From the NCBI GenBank assembly GCA_963793295.1, contig CAWBZX010000013.1:186001-250000 (forward strand): 64,000 nt of DNA, given 5' to 3'. A program made the translations under genes and the position numbers. Of this stretch, positions 8,671 through 16,680 are shown in pieces. The notes below the pieces were generated by a model, which did no database searches, was not told where the DNA came from, and was given only the letters and a program-made list of their open reading frames with translations. How positions within the stretch are numbered: position 1 is the stretch's first letter; every line of letters starts with the position of its first letter. Source of the stretch: JAHDHW01 sp963793295. Lineage in GTDB: Bacteria; Bacteroidota; Bacteroidia; Chitinophagales; Saprospiraceae.

Positions 8671-8729
8671 TCCGATTCTTTTATTTATTTAATAGCCGCA
8701 AGCTGCAGCACAAATGAATGAATAAGCGA

Positions 8730-11471
8730 TTATTCAAATATAATATTGCAATTGGGTAATAATTTTTTAATCTTTTGCATCTCTTCTTCAGAAAGGTCAT
8801 TCCCATACAAATCCAAGGTTCGTAAGTTCACCATGTTGCCAAGTTCGGAGGGAAGGCTTGTCAGTTCATTCCCACCCAAATACAAGGTTTGTAAGTTCAA
8901 TAAGTTTCCAAGTTCGGAAGGAAGTTTTGTCAGGCTATTCCCAGTCAAATAAAACTCTTTTAAGTTGACCAAATTGCCAATCTCGGGTGGGAGACTTGTC
9001 ATGTCATTATAACTCAAATCCAATGATTGTAAATTCACCAACTTGCCAATTTCGGATGGAAATTCTGTCAAGTTAGTCGTACTCAAATTCAATAATTGTA
9101 ACTTCACCAAGTTTCCAAGTTCGGATGGAAATTCTGCCAGTGGAATCTCATTCAAAAACAACGTTTGTAAATTCACCAACTTGCCAATTTCGGATGGAAG
9201 ACTTGTCATGTCAGCATTATTAGTCAAATCCAATGATCTTAAGTTGACTAACTTGCCAATGTTGGATGGAAGTTCTGTCAAGTAAGTCATACTCAAATCC
9301 AATGATTGTAAATTCACCAAATTGCCAATGTTGGATGGAAGTTCTGTCAGTTGATTATCACTCAAATTCAAGGTATGTAAGTTCACCAACTTGCCAATTT
9401 CGGATGGAAGACTTGCCAGTTCAGTATTCCAACTCAAATTCAAGGTTTGTAAGTTGACTAACTTACCAATGTCGGATGGAAGTTTTGTCAGTTGAGTATG
9501 AAACAAATCTAATGATTGTAAATTCACCAACTTGTCAATGTTGGATGGAAGTTCTGTCAATTGAGTCCCCCTCAAATTCAAGGTTTGTAAGTTCATCAAC
9601 TTGCCAATGTCGGGTGGAAGTTCTGTCAGTGGATTTCCATCGAATAAAATAATTTTTAATTTCGGAAATTGAAAAACCGTGTCCGGGATGTGAGTAAAAC
9701 TTTGATCTCGTAAATCCAGGGCAGTTATTTCAGAAGTTAAATTTTTAATGCTATTGGCCAGTGGATATTCTACTTTATCAGGCCCCAATAAATATTTTTC
9801 CTCATTTTTCGTTACCCAGGCAAATCCGGTATTTCTATCAAAAGGGATCGCTCCATCATATTGATAGTTAATAATCGTTTCGCCTTCTTTGTTAATAAAA
9901 CCATATTTGATCCATCCGTATTCTCCGAATTCTTTTTTTGAAGCCAAAGCCAGGCTATCTCCATAGAAATAAAAGGCATCGATGATTTTTTGGGATAAAG
10001 CGTTGCTTGAATCTGCTTTTTCTTTTTGAGCTTCGGCCTCTATCGATTTATTCCATGCAAAAATGGATGTACTTATGGCCAACAAAGACAAAACCACTGC
10101 ACCAATGGTTATCATCGTTGAGATTCTACGTTTCCGCCGTTCGATAGCCAGTTGGCGTTCTCGTTCTTCCAGTTCTTTTTGTTTGGTGATTCTTTCCTCC
10201 TCCAGTCTTCGCTTTTCATAGGCTTCCAAAATAGGCGCCACCAAAGTATCGTGACTGATTTCAAAAGTTCGGCCGAGTCGTGTGTTTTCGGGTCGGATGA
10301 GCCGGCTTTCCAGTAGTTTTCCCAGCAAGTCATCATCGATGCCAAAGGTGCCTTTGACTACGGCATCTGCCACGCCTATTCTGCGGCCATCAGCGATGAG
10401 CCCTTCCTCAAGGAGTTTTCGGGCGGCCAGTTGGTTTTCCTCGCTTCCCAGGTTTCTGATATGATTGTCGTAGTAGTTCTTCAGAATATGCTGGATGCCT
10501 CCCTGGCCACCCAGGAAATCGGCTGTCGCTATGATATTTTCCTTTCCTTCGGATTGTTCGGCTTTTACTTTTTCTTCAACATGCTGACAGACGATCTGCA
10601 ATTGGAAAGATTCTATCTCGCCGGCTTCATTGCTGAGGTTGTTTTGTATTTCCTGCACGGTCTCCGGAGCATAAGTGAACGGCTGGGTAGTGAATTCGGC
10701 GCCAATGAGCGCTGCCGGTTTTTCAATCGCTTCACTGGAAGCTGCGGATTGGAGGGGTTTCAGTTCAAAGCGATTCTGAAGAATAGCCGGCATCTGGTAA
10801 CGAAGCTGGTGCAGTTCACTCATGCGGTCAGAACGGATCGCAAAGAGGATTGTTATTGCTGGTGGTTCAAACCATTCTAATTGTTCGGGCGTTCGCTCTC
10901 GACGCGGAATTTGTTGAAGCGCTTCATCGATATCTTTCGGCCGGCGTCCTTCGATGAGGTCGGAGAGTTGCGCGGCCCATTGGCTTTGAATGGATTTTTC
11001 ATGATTGAATAATTCTTCAAACTGATCGAAAATCAGCACAGGTGTGGCTGGATTTCCATTTGAGTCCTTGAAATTGCATGCATTGATAGTCTCCCATATT
11101 TGGTTGGTACTCTTACCACCAAATTGCGCTAATTTTTTTTGATCGCCAAAAGGATTTAATTCACTCAGTACCGTCTCTATCGGGGACACATTGGTATCCT
11201 GCACTCGAATCATGATCGGGAAAAAGTGATTTTTCAACAAAACAGAGCCCAATCCTGCTTTGAGCAAGGAGCTTTTACCCAGGCCGGACTTACCAAAAAG
11301 GACAACAAGGGATTTGATCATGACCAGGCTAAAAAGGTCGTCAATCTCATTGGTTCGGCCATAAAAGAGGCGTTCATCTTCTGCTTCAAAAGAACGAATG
11401 CCGGGATATCGGTCTTTTTTTAGCGCATTGGGGAGGCTCATACCATTATGATTTTCAGTAATATAAGCCAA
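8730..11471 (-). CDS. nSTAND-type NTPase with single TM and extracytoplasmic leucine-rich repeats
   Basis: The 913-residue product begins with the nSTAND hallmark DRYPGIRSFEAEDERLFYGR (20-39), Walker A GKSGLGKSS (60-68) and Walker B VLIFDQFEEL (145-154). A helical winged-helix-like part ends FEISHDTLVAPILEAYEKRR (403-422). A basic coiled helix (423-448) leads into one TM (about 452-473). Then come a WG-repeat-like segment (about 515-565) and about 14 LRRs of 23-24 residues (about 580-890) with a cap containing LLPNCNIIF. Basic residues before the TM predict cytosolic NTPase and external LRRs. The paralogue's start aligns with Met11 (position 11441), so that start is possible. It is followed by the SIR2-TIR gene, giving an NLR-like sensor/switch/effector arrangement split over two genes. 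STAND proteins act as ligand-triggered switches in immunity and cell death; the ligand here is unknown. Confidence 0.88.
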   Translation of the reverse strand: MAYITENHNGMSLPNALKKDRYPGIRSFEAEDERLFYGRTNEIDDLFSLVMIKSLVVLFGKSGLGKSSLLKAGLGSVLLKNHFFPIMIRVQDTNVSPIETVLSELNPFGDQKKLAQFGGKSTNQIWETINACNFKDSNGNPATPVLIFDQFEELFNHEKSIQSQWAAQLSDLIEGRRPKDIDEALQQIPRRERTPEQLEWFEPPAITILFAIRSDRMSELHQLRYQMPAILQNRFELKPLQSAASSEAIEKPAALIGAEFTTQPFTYAPETVQEIQNNLSNEAGEIESFQLQIVCQHVEEKVKAEQSEGKENIIATADFLGGQGGIQHILKNYYDNHIRNLGSEENQLAARKLLEEGLIADGRRIGVADAVVKGTFGIDDDLLGKLLESRLIRPENTRLGRTFEISHDTLVAPILEAYEKRRLEEERITKQKELEERERQLAIERRKRRISTMITIGAVVLSLLAISTSIFAWNKSIEAEAQKEKADSSNALSQKIIDAFYFYGDSLALASKKEFGEYGWIKYGFINKEGETIINYQYDGAIPFDRNTGFAWVTKNEEKYLLGPDKVEYPLANSIKNLTSEITALDLRDQSFTHIPDTVFQFPKLKIILFDGNPLTELPPDIGKLMNLQTLNLRGTQLTELPSNIDKLVNLQSLDLFHTQLTKLPSDIGKLVNLQTLNLSWNTELASLPSEIGKLVNLHTLNLSDNQLTELPSNIGNLVNLQSLDLSMTYLTELPSNIGKLVNLRSLDLTNNADMTSLPSEIGKLVNLQTLFLNEIPLAEFPSELGNLVKLQLLNLSTTNLTEFPSEIGKLVNLQSLDLSYNDMTSLPPEIGNLVNLKEFYLTGNSLTKLPSELGNLLNLQTLYLGGNELTSLPSELGNMVNLRTLDLYGNDLSEEEMQKIKKLLPNCNIIFE
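8800..9730 (-). repeat. Tandem 69-72 bp repeats encoding LRRs
   Basis: Roughly 14 in-phase units of 69 bp (some 72 bp, one extra codon) encode LRRs of the pattern LxLxxNxLTxLPSxIGKLVNL. Several units are nearly identical at DNA level, for example the stretch encoding LPSNIGKLVNL, which points to recent unit duplication or conversion and the potential to change repeat number. Confidence 0.85.
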
Positions 11472-11587
11472 ATTGTTATATAAAAAGGTATAAATACATA
11501 AATACTCATGAACACTTATGCGGTGCCCCTTCTATTTCCAGCTAATATTATCGGATCTAACAATCATAAGACAGGATTGCAGAAAGT

Positions 11588-11905
11588 TTACTCACAGATT
11601 TCGTCAAGCCATTTTTGATCGATTTTGCCCATTTCATTGATATGAAACACTGCACCTATTACACAACCTTTTGGCCCAATAGAATCTATAAGGTAGCGGT
11701 AGTCAAATCCCATGTCTATTGGCTCGCCTAAAATACTTTTCACATAGGAAGTGTCAGCATCCAGTGGTGTTAATTCAACCACTTTAAATAGACTCTTATA
11801 ATCCTGGTGTTTTTGATAATGCTGTCCAAATTTTGTTAGGTCATCCACACTTTTACAACCTAGAAAGAAAATAACAGCGAGCAAATATTTCATAAATTTT
11901 CTCAT
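11588..11905 (-). CDS. Small predicted lipoprotein, function unknown
   Basis: The 105-residue product has a lipoprotein signal (MRKFMKYLLAVIFFLGC, Cys at about 17) and a mature part with YVKSILGEPIDMGFDYRYLID, loosely resembling the BamE/OmlA-type G-x-P loop followed by a beta strand, then CVIGAVFHINEMGKIDQKW. Its ATG overlaps the stop of the preceding frameshifted gene by one base (TAATG), so the two are translationally coupled. A chaperone or immunity-type partner of the upstream lipoprotein is possible, but I recognise no family. Confidence 0.6.
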   Translation of the reverse strand: MRKFMKYLLAVIFFLGCKSVDDLTKFGQHYQKHQDYKSLFKVVELTPLDADTSYVKSILGEPIDMGFDYRYLIDSIGPKGCVIGAVFHINEMGKIDQKWLDEICE

Positions 11906-12382
11906 TAGCTTTTATAATTTGAATTAACAAAATGTGGTATTACATCAAAAAAAGTATGCTTTAAGCTACCCCAAAGCCCATCAGGATGGCCATAATTATA
12001 AGTACCTTTCTTTTTCCCTTCAGTCAAATATTCTCCATTCGGTTGTAAAATAGCTTCGTAAGATCCTCCGTTTGCTGTTTTACTTAAAAATTTCAAATTC
12101 GGATTTTTAGGATCATAAGCTTGCGATAATTTAAGACCACGATATGGGTTATCAGGCATTTCGACTTCGTGATCAGGCTGATGGAACTTATTTTTAATTG
12201 ACGGCTGAAGCTCCCAAATCAGTCCATTTTCATCCTTATAGATTTCATCTACGATGACAGCGTCAAGATTGCCTTCTGGTGGTTTGTTGTGTTTGTTTCT
12301 ATTTAAATGCCAGTCAGAATTGCCGCATGACCCAAAAGGATACGATCACAATTAGAATTAATATTATAGCACCCATTTTCAT
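11905..12382 (-). pseudogene. Frameshifted lipoprotein gene with a toxin-like C-terminal region
   Basis: The ATG at 12380-12382 opens a signal peptide (MKMGAIILILIVIVSF) that runs into a stop 23 codons on. Removing one base from the A4 run at 12334-12337 joins it exactly to the downstream frame as VSFGSCGNSDWHLN, creating a proper lipobox, and that frame then runs to 11905 for a product of about 158 residues. Downstream, GGSYEAILQPNGEYLTEG followed by GTYNYGHPDGLW and FDVIPHF resembles, from memory, a tail module in Bacteroidota polymorphic toxins; this is unverified. The upstream-frame signal peptide argues against a plain 84-residue gene starting at 12159. The cause is a real one-base frameshift, a slippery phase-variable tract or a consensus error. 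Confidence 0.65.
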
Positions 12383-12410
12383 GTTTTTTTAAAGTTGAAA
12401 ACATATTAAA

Positions 12411-12944
12411 TTAAAAGCAAGGGGTTGTTCTGTACCCATCAGTTCCAATGGACAAATCATGATCAATCGTGAATTTGAATTTTTTACCATCTTTGCTACG
12501 CGTATATTCTGCATAATCCCAGTTTCCGGAATGCGTTAATTTATAAACCCCATTTTCTTTACCATTGTAAATTTCCGAATAATAAGTTTCGATGTTGGGA
12601 TGAGCTCCTCCCTTTTGAAAATCCTCTTTTATAAAGGATAAATTCATTGCTTCTTCTTGTCCCTTGTATTTTACTTTTAACGCTTTTTCATCCTTATCGA
12701 AACTAATTGAAATTGCCAGGTTGGCATTAGAATCACCTGTATAGCAAATGAAATATTGCGGTTTCACTTCGGATTCATTTGGCCGTGGCTCCGTTTTCTG
12801 TTCTTGCTGTATTGGAATCTTTTCTACCGTTTTTTGATCGGTCGAGTCGATTTGGTTTTTGTCGTTTGTGTTCTCTTTTCCATTTGGATCACAGGCAAAA
12901 AGAAGCGTCAGTGTGAGAATTGATAGTAAAATATTGATTTTCAT
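12411..12944 (-). CDS. Predicted lipoprotein, function unknown
   Basis: The start at 12944 is chosen because it places a textbook lipoprotein signal at the N-terminus (MKINILLSILTLTLLFAC, Cys18); a longer frame reaching 13028 would bury it. The mature 160 residues begin with a polar Asn/Asp/Gln/Lys-rich linker (about 20-60), followed by a beta-rich domain: FICYTGDSNANLAISISF, AEYTRSKDGKKFKFTID and a C-terminal TTPCF. Two cysteines in the mature domain (FIC and the C-terminal one) could form a disulphide. It starts the minus-strand lipoprotein trio 12944-11588. I recognise no family. Confidence 0.7.
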   Translation of the reverse strand: MKINILLSILTLTLLFACDPNGKENTNDKNQIDSTDQKTVEKIPIQQEQKTEPRPNESEVKPQYFICYTGDSNANLAISISFDKDEKALKVKYKGQEEAMNLSFIKEDFQKGGAHPNIETYYSEIYNGKENGVYKLTHSGNWDYAEYTRSKDGKKFKFTIDHDLSIGTDGYRTTPCF

Positions 12945-13395
12945 TTTTGTGTTTTTAAATATCCAATCAAAAATAATTTTATGGCCTTTCAGATTCAAGT
13001 TTAGTTGTTTTAAAAACTTGTATCTCATGTAATTCTTTGTAATGGTAGATAAATTAACTCATTAATTGAAATTTGAAAACCAATCAAATGTTTGTATGCA
13101 TTGTGGTTAAATCAATTAATATAACTGCTATCACTACTATAAATACTGAGGTTTTTACTAAAGTAAGTTAACAAAAAAACGAACAGAAATTCATACCTTT
13201 AAAAAACGAAATAAATAAACCAGACAAAGCACTAACGTTAGGAGTCGCTATCAATACTAAGCACCAACACCTTATAGCTCACTAGATTAATTAATCATCC
13301 ATGAGGCCTGCAAGTTGCCAGGATTAGTGGGTTAATGGAAAAACTAACAGATTTTAATCAAAATATTACTGCATTTTCCAACAAAAATAAGTGTT
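12945..13395. other. Divergent intergenic region
   Basis: About 450 bp between the minus-strand lipoprotein gene and the plus-strand CBS gene. It must contain both promoters and holds no supported gene. I saw no strong hairpin or direct repeat. Confidence 0.5.
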
Positions 13396-13791
13396 ATGCG
13401 AATACAGGTAAAAGATTTTATGTCAACTCCGGTAACAACTGCTGTTGGAGAAAATAGAGTTCGAGAAATCAGATCACTAATGAAACGCAAAGGAATTCAT
13501 GCCATTCCTATTATTCGGTATTCCAAAAAGTTACCAGATATTGAGGTTACTCTTCGAGGCATTGTCACTGGTACAGACTTAAACAAAGAAATTGATGATA
13601 ATTCTTCTGTGGAGGAAATAATGACTCCAAACGTACATATTATTCACAAGCATTCAAGTGCACAGGCTGCTGCCAAAATGATGTTAAAACATAAGGTGCA
13701 CCACATAGTTGTGATGGATGAGGGAAAAATAATTGGGATGATTAGTTCATTAGATTTTGTAAAATTAGTGGCAGAGCATTCCTTTGGGTAA
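13396..13791 (+). CDS. CBS domain pair protein
   Basis: The 131-residue protein is a stand-alone Bateman module. The first CBS repeat starts VKDFMSTPVTTA (about 5-16) and ends LRGIVTGTDLNKEI; the second starts VEEIMTPNVHIIHKHSS (about 75-91) and ends IIGMISSLDFVKLVAEH. CBS pairs bind adenine nucleotides and regulate partner proteins or sense energy state in the cytoplasm. There is no attached catalytic domain and no co-directional neighbour: the next gene (tdo) converges on it from the other strand, with only 25 bp between the two stops. The partner is unknown. Confidence 0.9.
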   Translation: MRIQVKDFMSTPVTTAVGENRVREIRSLMKRKGIHAIPIIRYSKKLPDIEVTLRGIVTGTDLNKEIDDNSSVEEIMTPNVHIIHKHSSAQAAAKMMLKHKVHHIVVMDEGKIIGMISSLDFVKLVAEHSFG

Positions 13792-13816
13792 GACTGAAGT
13801 AAAAAAGAGCATTTTA

Positions 13817-14743
13817 TTAAACGTTCTCTCCCCAATTATCCAGTTCTTCTTTGCTCCAGAGTTGAGGGTAAAAAATACGCCGTTGGTATTTTGGATGCAT
13901 GTATTTTTTCCAATCGCTACCACCTGTGGCTTCTGCGGATTCTTCACCACTATCCAAATATTTTCCAGCAGCATCATAATGCGCCATGACCCATGAGATA
14001 TTCACCGTGTAATCGTAATGCCGCATGGCTTTGATCAATTCTGAATCTTCCTGAACTTCTTTTGGTAGTTCTGTGAATTTTGCCCAAAGATTGGTGGTGT
14101 TATATTCTTTCATCGTTCGGATGAATTTATCTTTATACTTTTCTTCAAAGAGTTGTAAAAGAAGCGTTTTTTCACCAGTTGAATGGTCTTTACCTGCAGC
14201 TTGCCAGTACAAGTGTTCGAAGGCGTGCTCATAAGGGGTATCACGGTCAATTGTCGCTCTGAAACGATAATCTATCAGGTTGATCAGCTCAGTAGAACAA
14301 AATTCGATCATGCGATATTGGGCGCTTTGAAAACCGCTGGCTGGGGTGAGTGTGTTTCGGAATTTCATGTATTGAGCTACTTCCATTCCATCACCCATAA
14401 TGTTGAAAGACTCGGAAAGCATATCGAAATAACGACTGATCCGCATCAATCGGCTTGAAAAAAAAGCTGCGGTCAAGTTTTCATTTTTTGAAATTTGGTG
14501 GATTTCCCAAAGGATCATTTTGAATAATATTTCATTGATCTGATGATACATGATGAAGACCATCTCGTCAGGTAGCGTGGTTCGCTGCGTTTGCAAATTT
14601 AGCAGTGCATCCGTTTGGATATAATCCCAATAGGTTATTGGTTTTGCCCAAACCAACCCTTCGAGATGGACCTCCGGATCTTGCTTGATCGCTTCATATT
14701 TTGCTTTTATTCTGTCGATTATTTCATTTTGAGCTTCAATCAT
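13817..14743 (-). CDS. kynA: Tryptophan 2,3-dioxygenase
   Basis: Haem-dependent dioxygenase that opens the indole ring of L-tryptophan to N-formylkynurenine, the first step of the kynurenine pathway. The 308-residue length fits bacterial TDO. Characteristic stretches are MVFIMYHQINEILFKMIL, FNIMGDGMEVAQYMKFRNTL and TPASGFQSAQYRMIEF in the first half, YTVNISWVMAHYDAAGKYLD, and GSDWKKYMHPKYQRRIFYP near the C-terminus. It follows the kynurenine monooxygenase gene by 9 bp, so it is the last gene of a kmo-containing operon. No kynurenine formamidase or kynureninase gene is in the window. Confidence 0.96.
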   Translation of the reverse strand: MIEAQNEIIDRIKAKYEAIKQDPEVHLEGLVWAKPITYWDYIQTDALLNLQTQRTTLPDEMVFIMYHQINEILFKMILWEIHQISKNENLTAAFFSSRLMRISRYFDMLSESFNIMGDGMEVAQYMKFRNTLTPASGFQSAQYRMIEFCSTELINLIDYRFRATIDRDTPYEHAFEHLYWQAAGKDHSTGEKTLLLQLFEEKYKDKFIRTMKEYNTTNLWAKFTELPKEVQEDSELIKAMRHYDYTVNISWVMAHYDAAGKYLDSGEESAEATGGSDWKKYMHPKYQRRIFYPQLWSKEELDNWGENV

Positions 14744-14752
14744 AATGCTAAA

Positions 14753-16108
14753 TTATCCTTTGTTCAATTGAATAAAAAATTGGTGGATCAAATCATCGAT
14801 CTCGCCACTTTCAAAAAGTTTTTCAATATCGTATAAATTCATGATCTGTTTGATCTGTTTGTTTTGTTCTTCCCCTTTCTTTTCAGCCTCCGCATAATCG
14901 ATATCGCTAAAAGTGACCATAGAGTATAAAGGCATATAATCTTCAGGATAATATTCCTGCATCTTTCTTTCGAGCTTTTTTTGTAATAAAAATTCAGGAT
15001 TGGCAACCCGATCTCTCATCACGTGGTAATTCTGAAGGGAAAGGTTTTGCATACTGTCGCAATTGGGTTTACGTGAAATTTCGTATGCTTTAAAAATAGC
15101 ATTCCAATCCTCTTGATGTTTTTGCATCAGATTCCACAGCACCGTACAATCTTCAAAACCACTATTCATGCCTTGACCAAAAAACGGAACGGTAGCATGT
15201 GCTGCATCACCCATCAAAGCGGTTTTACCAATGGTCCAGGGGAAACATCGAATTAGCGCAAGTGAAGATAGCGGATGATCTTCCCAGGCATCTGCTACGA
15301 ATGGCATTAATTCAAAGAAATCAGGAAAGGTTGTTTTAAAAAAATTATTTACCCGGGCTTTGGTTGTCAGCTTTTCAAAGGAGTTTTTATGTCCTTCAAA
15401 AGGCATAAATAACGTACAGGTAAAGGACCCATCTTCGTTGGGAAGTGCAATCAGCATAAAACGCTCTCGCGGCCAAATATGCAAGGCATTTTCTTTCAAT
15501 TTATAGGTGCCGTCTTTATTCGCCGGAAGTAAAATTTCACGATACCCGTCTTCAATATACTGCTGACTGAAGCTAAAACGATCCTGTTTTTGCATAGCAT
15601 TATATCGAACAGCTGAGAAGGCGCCATCCGTCGCAAAAACCAGATCTGATTTTATTTCCGATTGTTTTTTTGTTATTGTATTTTCCAGGTAAACAATCCC
15701 ATTTTCCAAATCTACGTTTTCACACTTTTCGTTGTAAAGGATTTCAGCTTTACCTACCTTTTCAGCAATTGTCATCATCCTTGCGTTGAGCTCTCCCCTT
15801 GAAACGGAATAGATTGCCTGCCCTTCCTGCCCGTATGGTTGATAACTCAATTTTCCTTCGTGATCGTGCATCATCCTGCCATACATCGGAATTGCAATCT
15901 CTCGTATTTCGTCCCCAATGCCAACTGTATCAAGCGCCTTCCATCCTCTGGTAGATAATGCCAAATTAATGGATTTGCCAGCCGATATTTCCGCTTTTCG
16001 AATATCCGGGCGACGCTCAACGACTTTGATTTTATAGCCTACCTTGGAAAGGTAAACAGCCCATAATGATCCTACTAAGCCCGCTCCTACAATCGTTGCA
16101 CTTTTCAT
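14753..16108 (-). CDS. kmo: Kynurenine 3-monooxygenase
   Basis: FAD-dependent hydroxylase converting L-kynurenine to 3-hydroxykynurenine with NADPH and O2. The 451 residues begin with the FAD-binding GxGxxG motif in IVGAGLVGSLWAVYLSKVG and VVERRPD; ATDGAFSAVR is the DG motif region, and GDAAHATVPFFGQGMNSGFEDC is the GD flavin motif continuing into the family-specific segment. YEISRKPNCDSMQNLSLQNY is typical of KMO. Its ATG overlaps the stop of the upstream 3-hydroxyanthranilate dioxygenase gene by one base (TGATG), so the two are translationally coupled. Confidence 0.96.
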   Translation of the reverse strand: MKSATIVGAGLVGSLWAVYLSKVGYKIKVVERRPDIRKAEISAGKSINLALSTRGWKALDTVGIGDEIREIAIPMYGRMMHDHEGKLSYQPYGQEGQAIYSVSRGELNARMMTIAEKVGKAEILYNEKCENVDLENGIVYLENTITKKQSEIKSDLVFATDGAFSAVRYNAMQKQDRFSFSQQYIEDGYREILLPANKDGTYKLKENALHIWPRERFMLIALPNEDGSFTCTLFMPFEGHKNSFEKLTTKARVNNFFKTTFPDFFELMPFVADAWEDHPLSSLALIRCFPWTIGKTALMGDAAHATVPFFGQGMNSGFEDCTVLWNLMQKHQEDWNAIFKAYEISRKPNCDSMQNLSLQNYHVMRDRVANPEFLLQKKLERKMQEYYPEDYMPLYSMVTFSDIDYAEAEKKGEEQNKQIKQIMNLYDIEKLFESGEIDDLIHQFFIQLNKG

Positions 16109-16635
16109 CAGGCTACCGCAGTTTTAAGTTGTGGTTTTTTCATCACCGTTCCACAATTTTTACATGTTCGGAGCGCTTCATTTGAATAGAATTCATTGAG
16201 TAATTTAGTAAGCTGTCCAACGATATCATCCAAATGAAATGCAGCACGGTGGAGTTCGGTATTGCAATTTTCGCAGTACCAGATACAGGCATCTTTTTCA
16301 TCAGGCCTTCGTGTTCTTTCAATTACCAATCCTACAGTATTTGGCCCTCTTTGCGGAGAATGCGGCACTTTTGGCGGAAGCAGAAAAATTTCCCCTTCTT
16401 TAATTTCAATATTTTTCACTTTTCCATGTTCAATGATTGGAAGGGTCATATCTCCTTCAATTTGATAGAAAAATTCTTCGCCTTCATTGTAGTGAAAATC
16501 TTTACGCGCATTGGGGCCACCAACAACCATGACAATAAAATCCGTGTCTTGATAAATAACTTGATTGCCGACCGGCGGTTTTAACAAATGCCGGTTGTCA
16601 TCGATCCACTTTTTAAAATTGATAGGAGGTCGCAT
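16108..16635 (-). CDS. nbaC: 3-hydroxyanthranilate 3,4-dioxygenase
   Basis: Non-haem Fe(II) cupin enzyme that cleaves 3-hydroxyanthranilate to 2-amino-3-carboxymuconate semialdehyde. The 175 residues show the metal ligands in FHYNEGEEFFYQIEG (His48, Glu54) and PHSPQR (His92), and the second rubredoxin-like metal site of bacterial and fungal homologues (C121-x2-C124 and C158-x2-C161). VERTRRPDEKD is another family stretch. The product can go to NAD+ synthesis or, through 2-aminomuconate, to central metabolism; neither kynureninase nor ACMS decarboxylase is adjacent. Confidence 0.96.
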   Translation of the reverse strand: MRPPINFKKWIDDNRHLLKPPVGNQVIYQDTDFIVMVVGGPNARKDFHYNEGEEFFYQIEGDMTLPIIEHGKVKNIEIKEGEIFLLPPKVPHSPQRGPNTVGLVIERTRRPDEKDACIWYCENCNTELHRAAFHLDDIVGQLTKLLNEFYSNEALRTCKNCGTVMKKPQLKTAVA

Positions 16636-16680
16636 AATTATAATTTTTAAAGTTTAGTTCTTTGACAAAAAAAGAACGAT

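Noticed and set aside
8365..8717. Plus-strand frames antisense to the SIR2-TIR gene
   Set aside because: Fully inside the coding sequence of a well-supported gene; codon shadows only.
12160..12382. Treating 11905-12159 as a stand-alone 84-aa gene
   Set aside because: The upstream frame continues the same protein and the signal peptide joins with one base removed, so a frameshifted longer gene is the better explanation.
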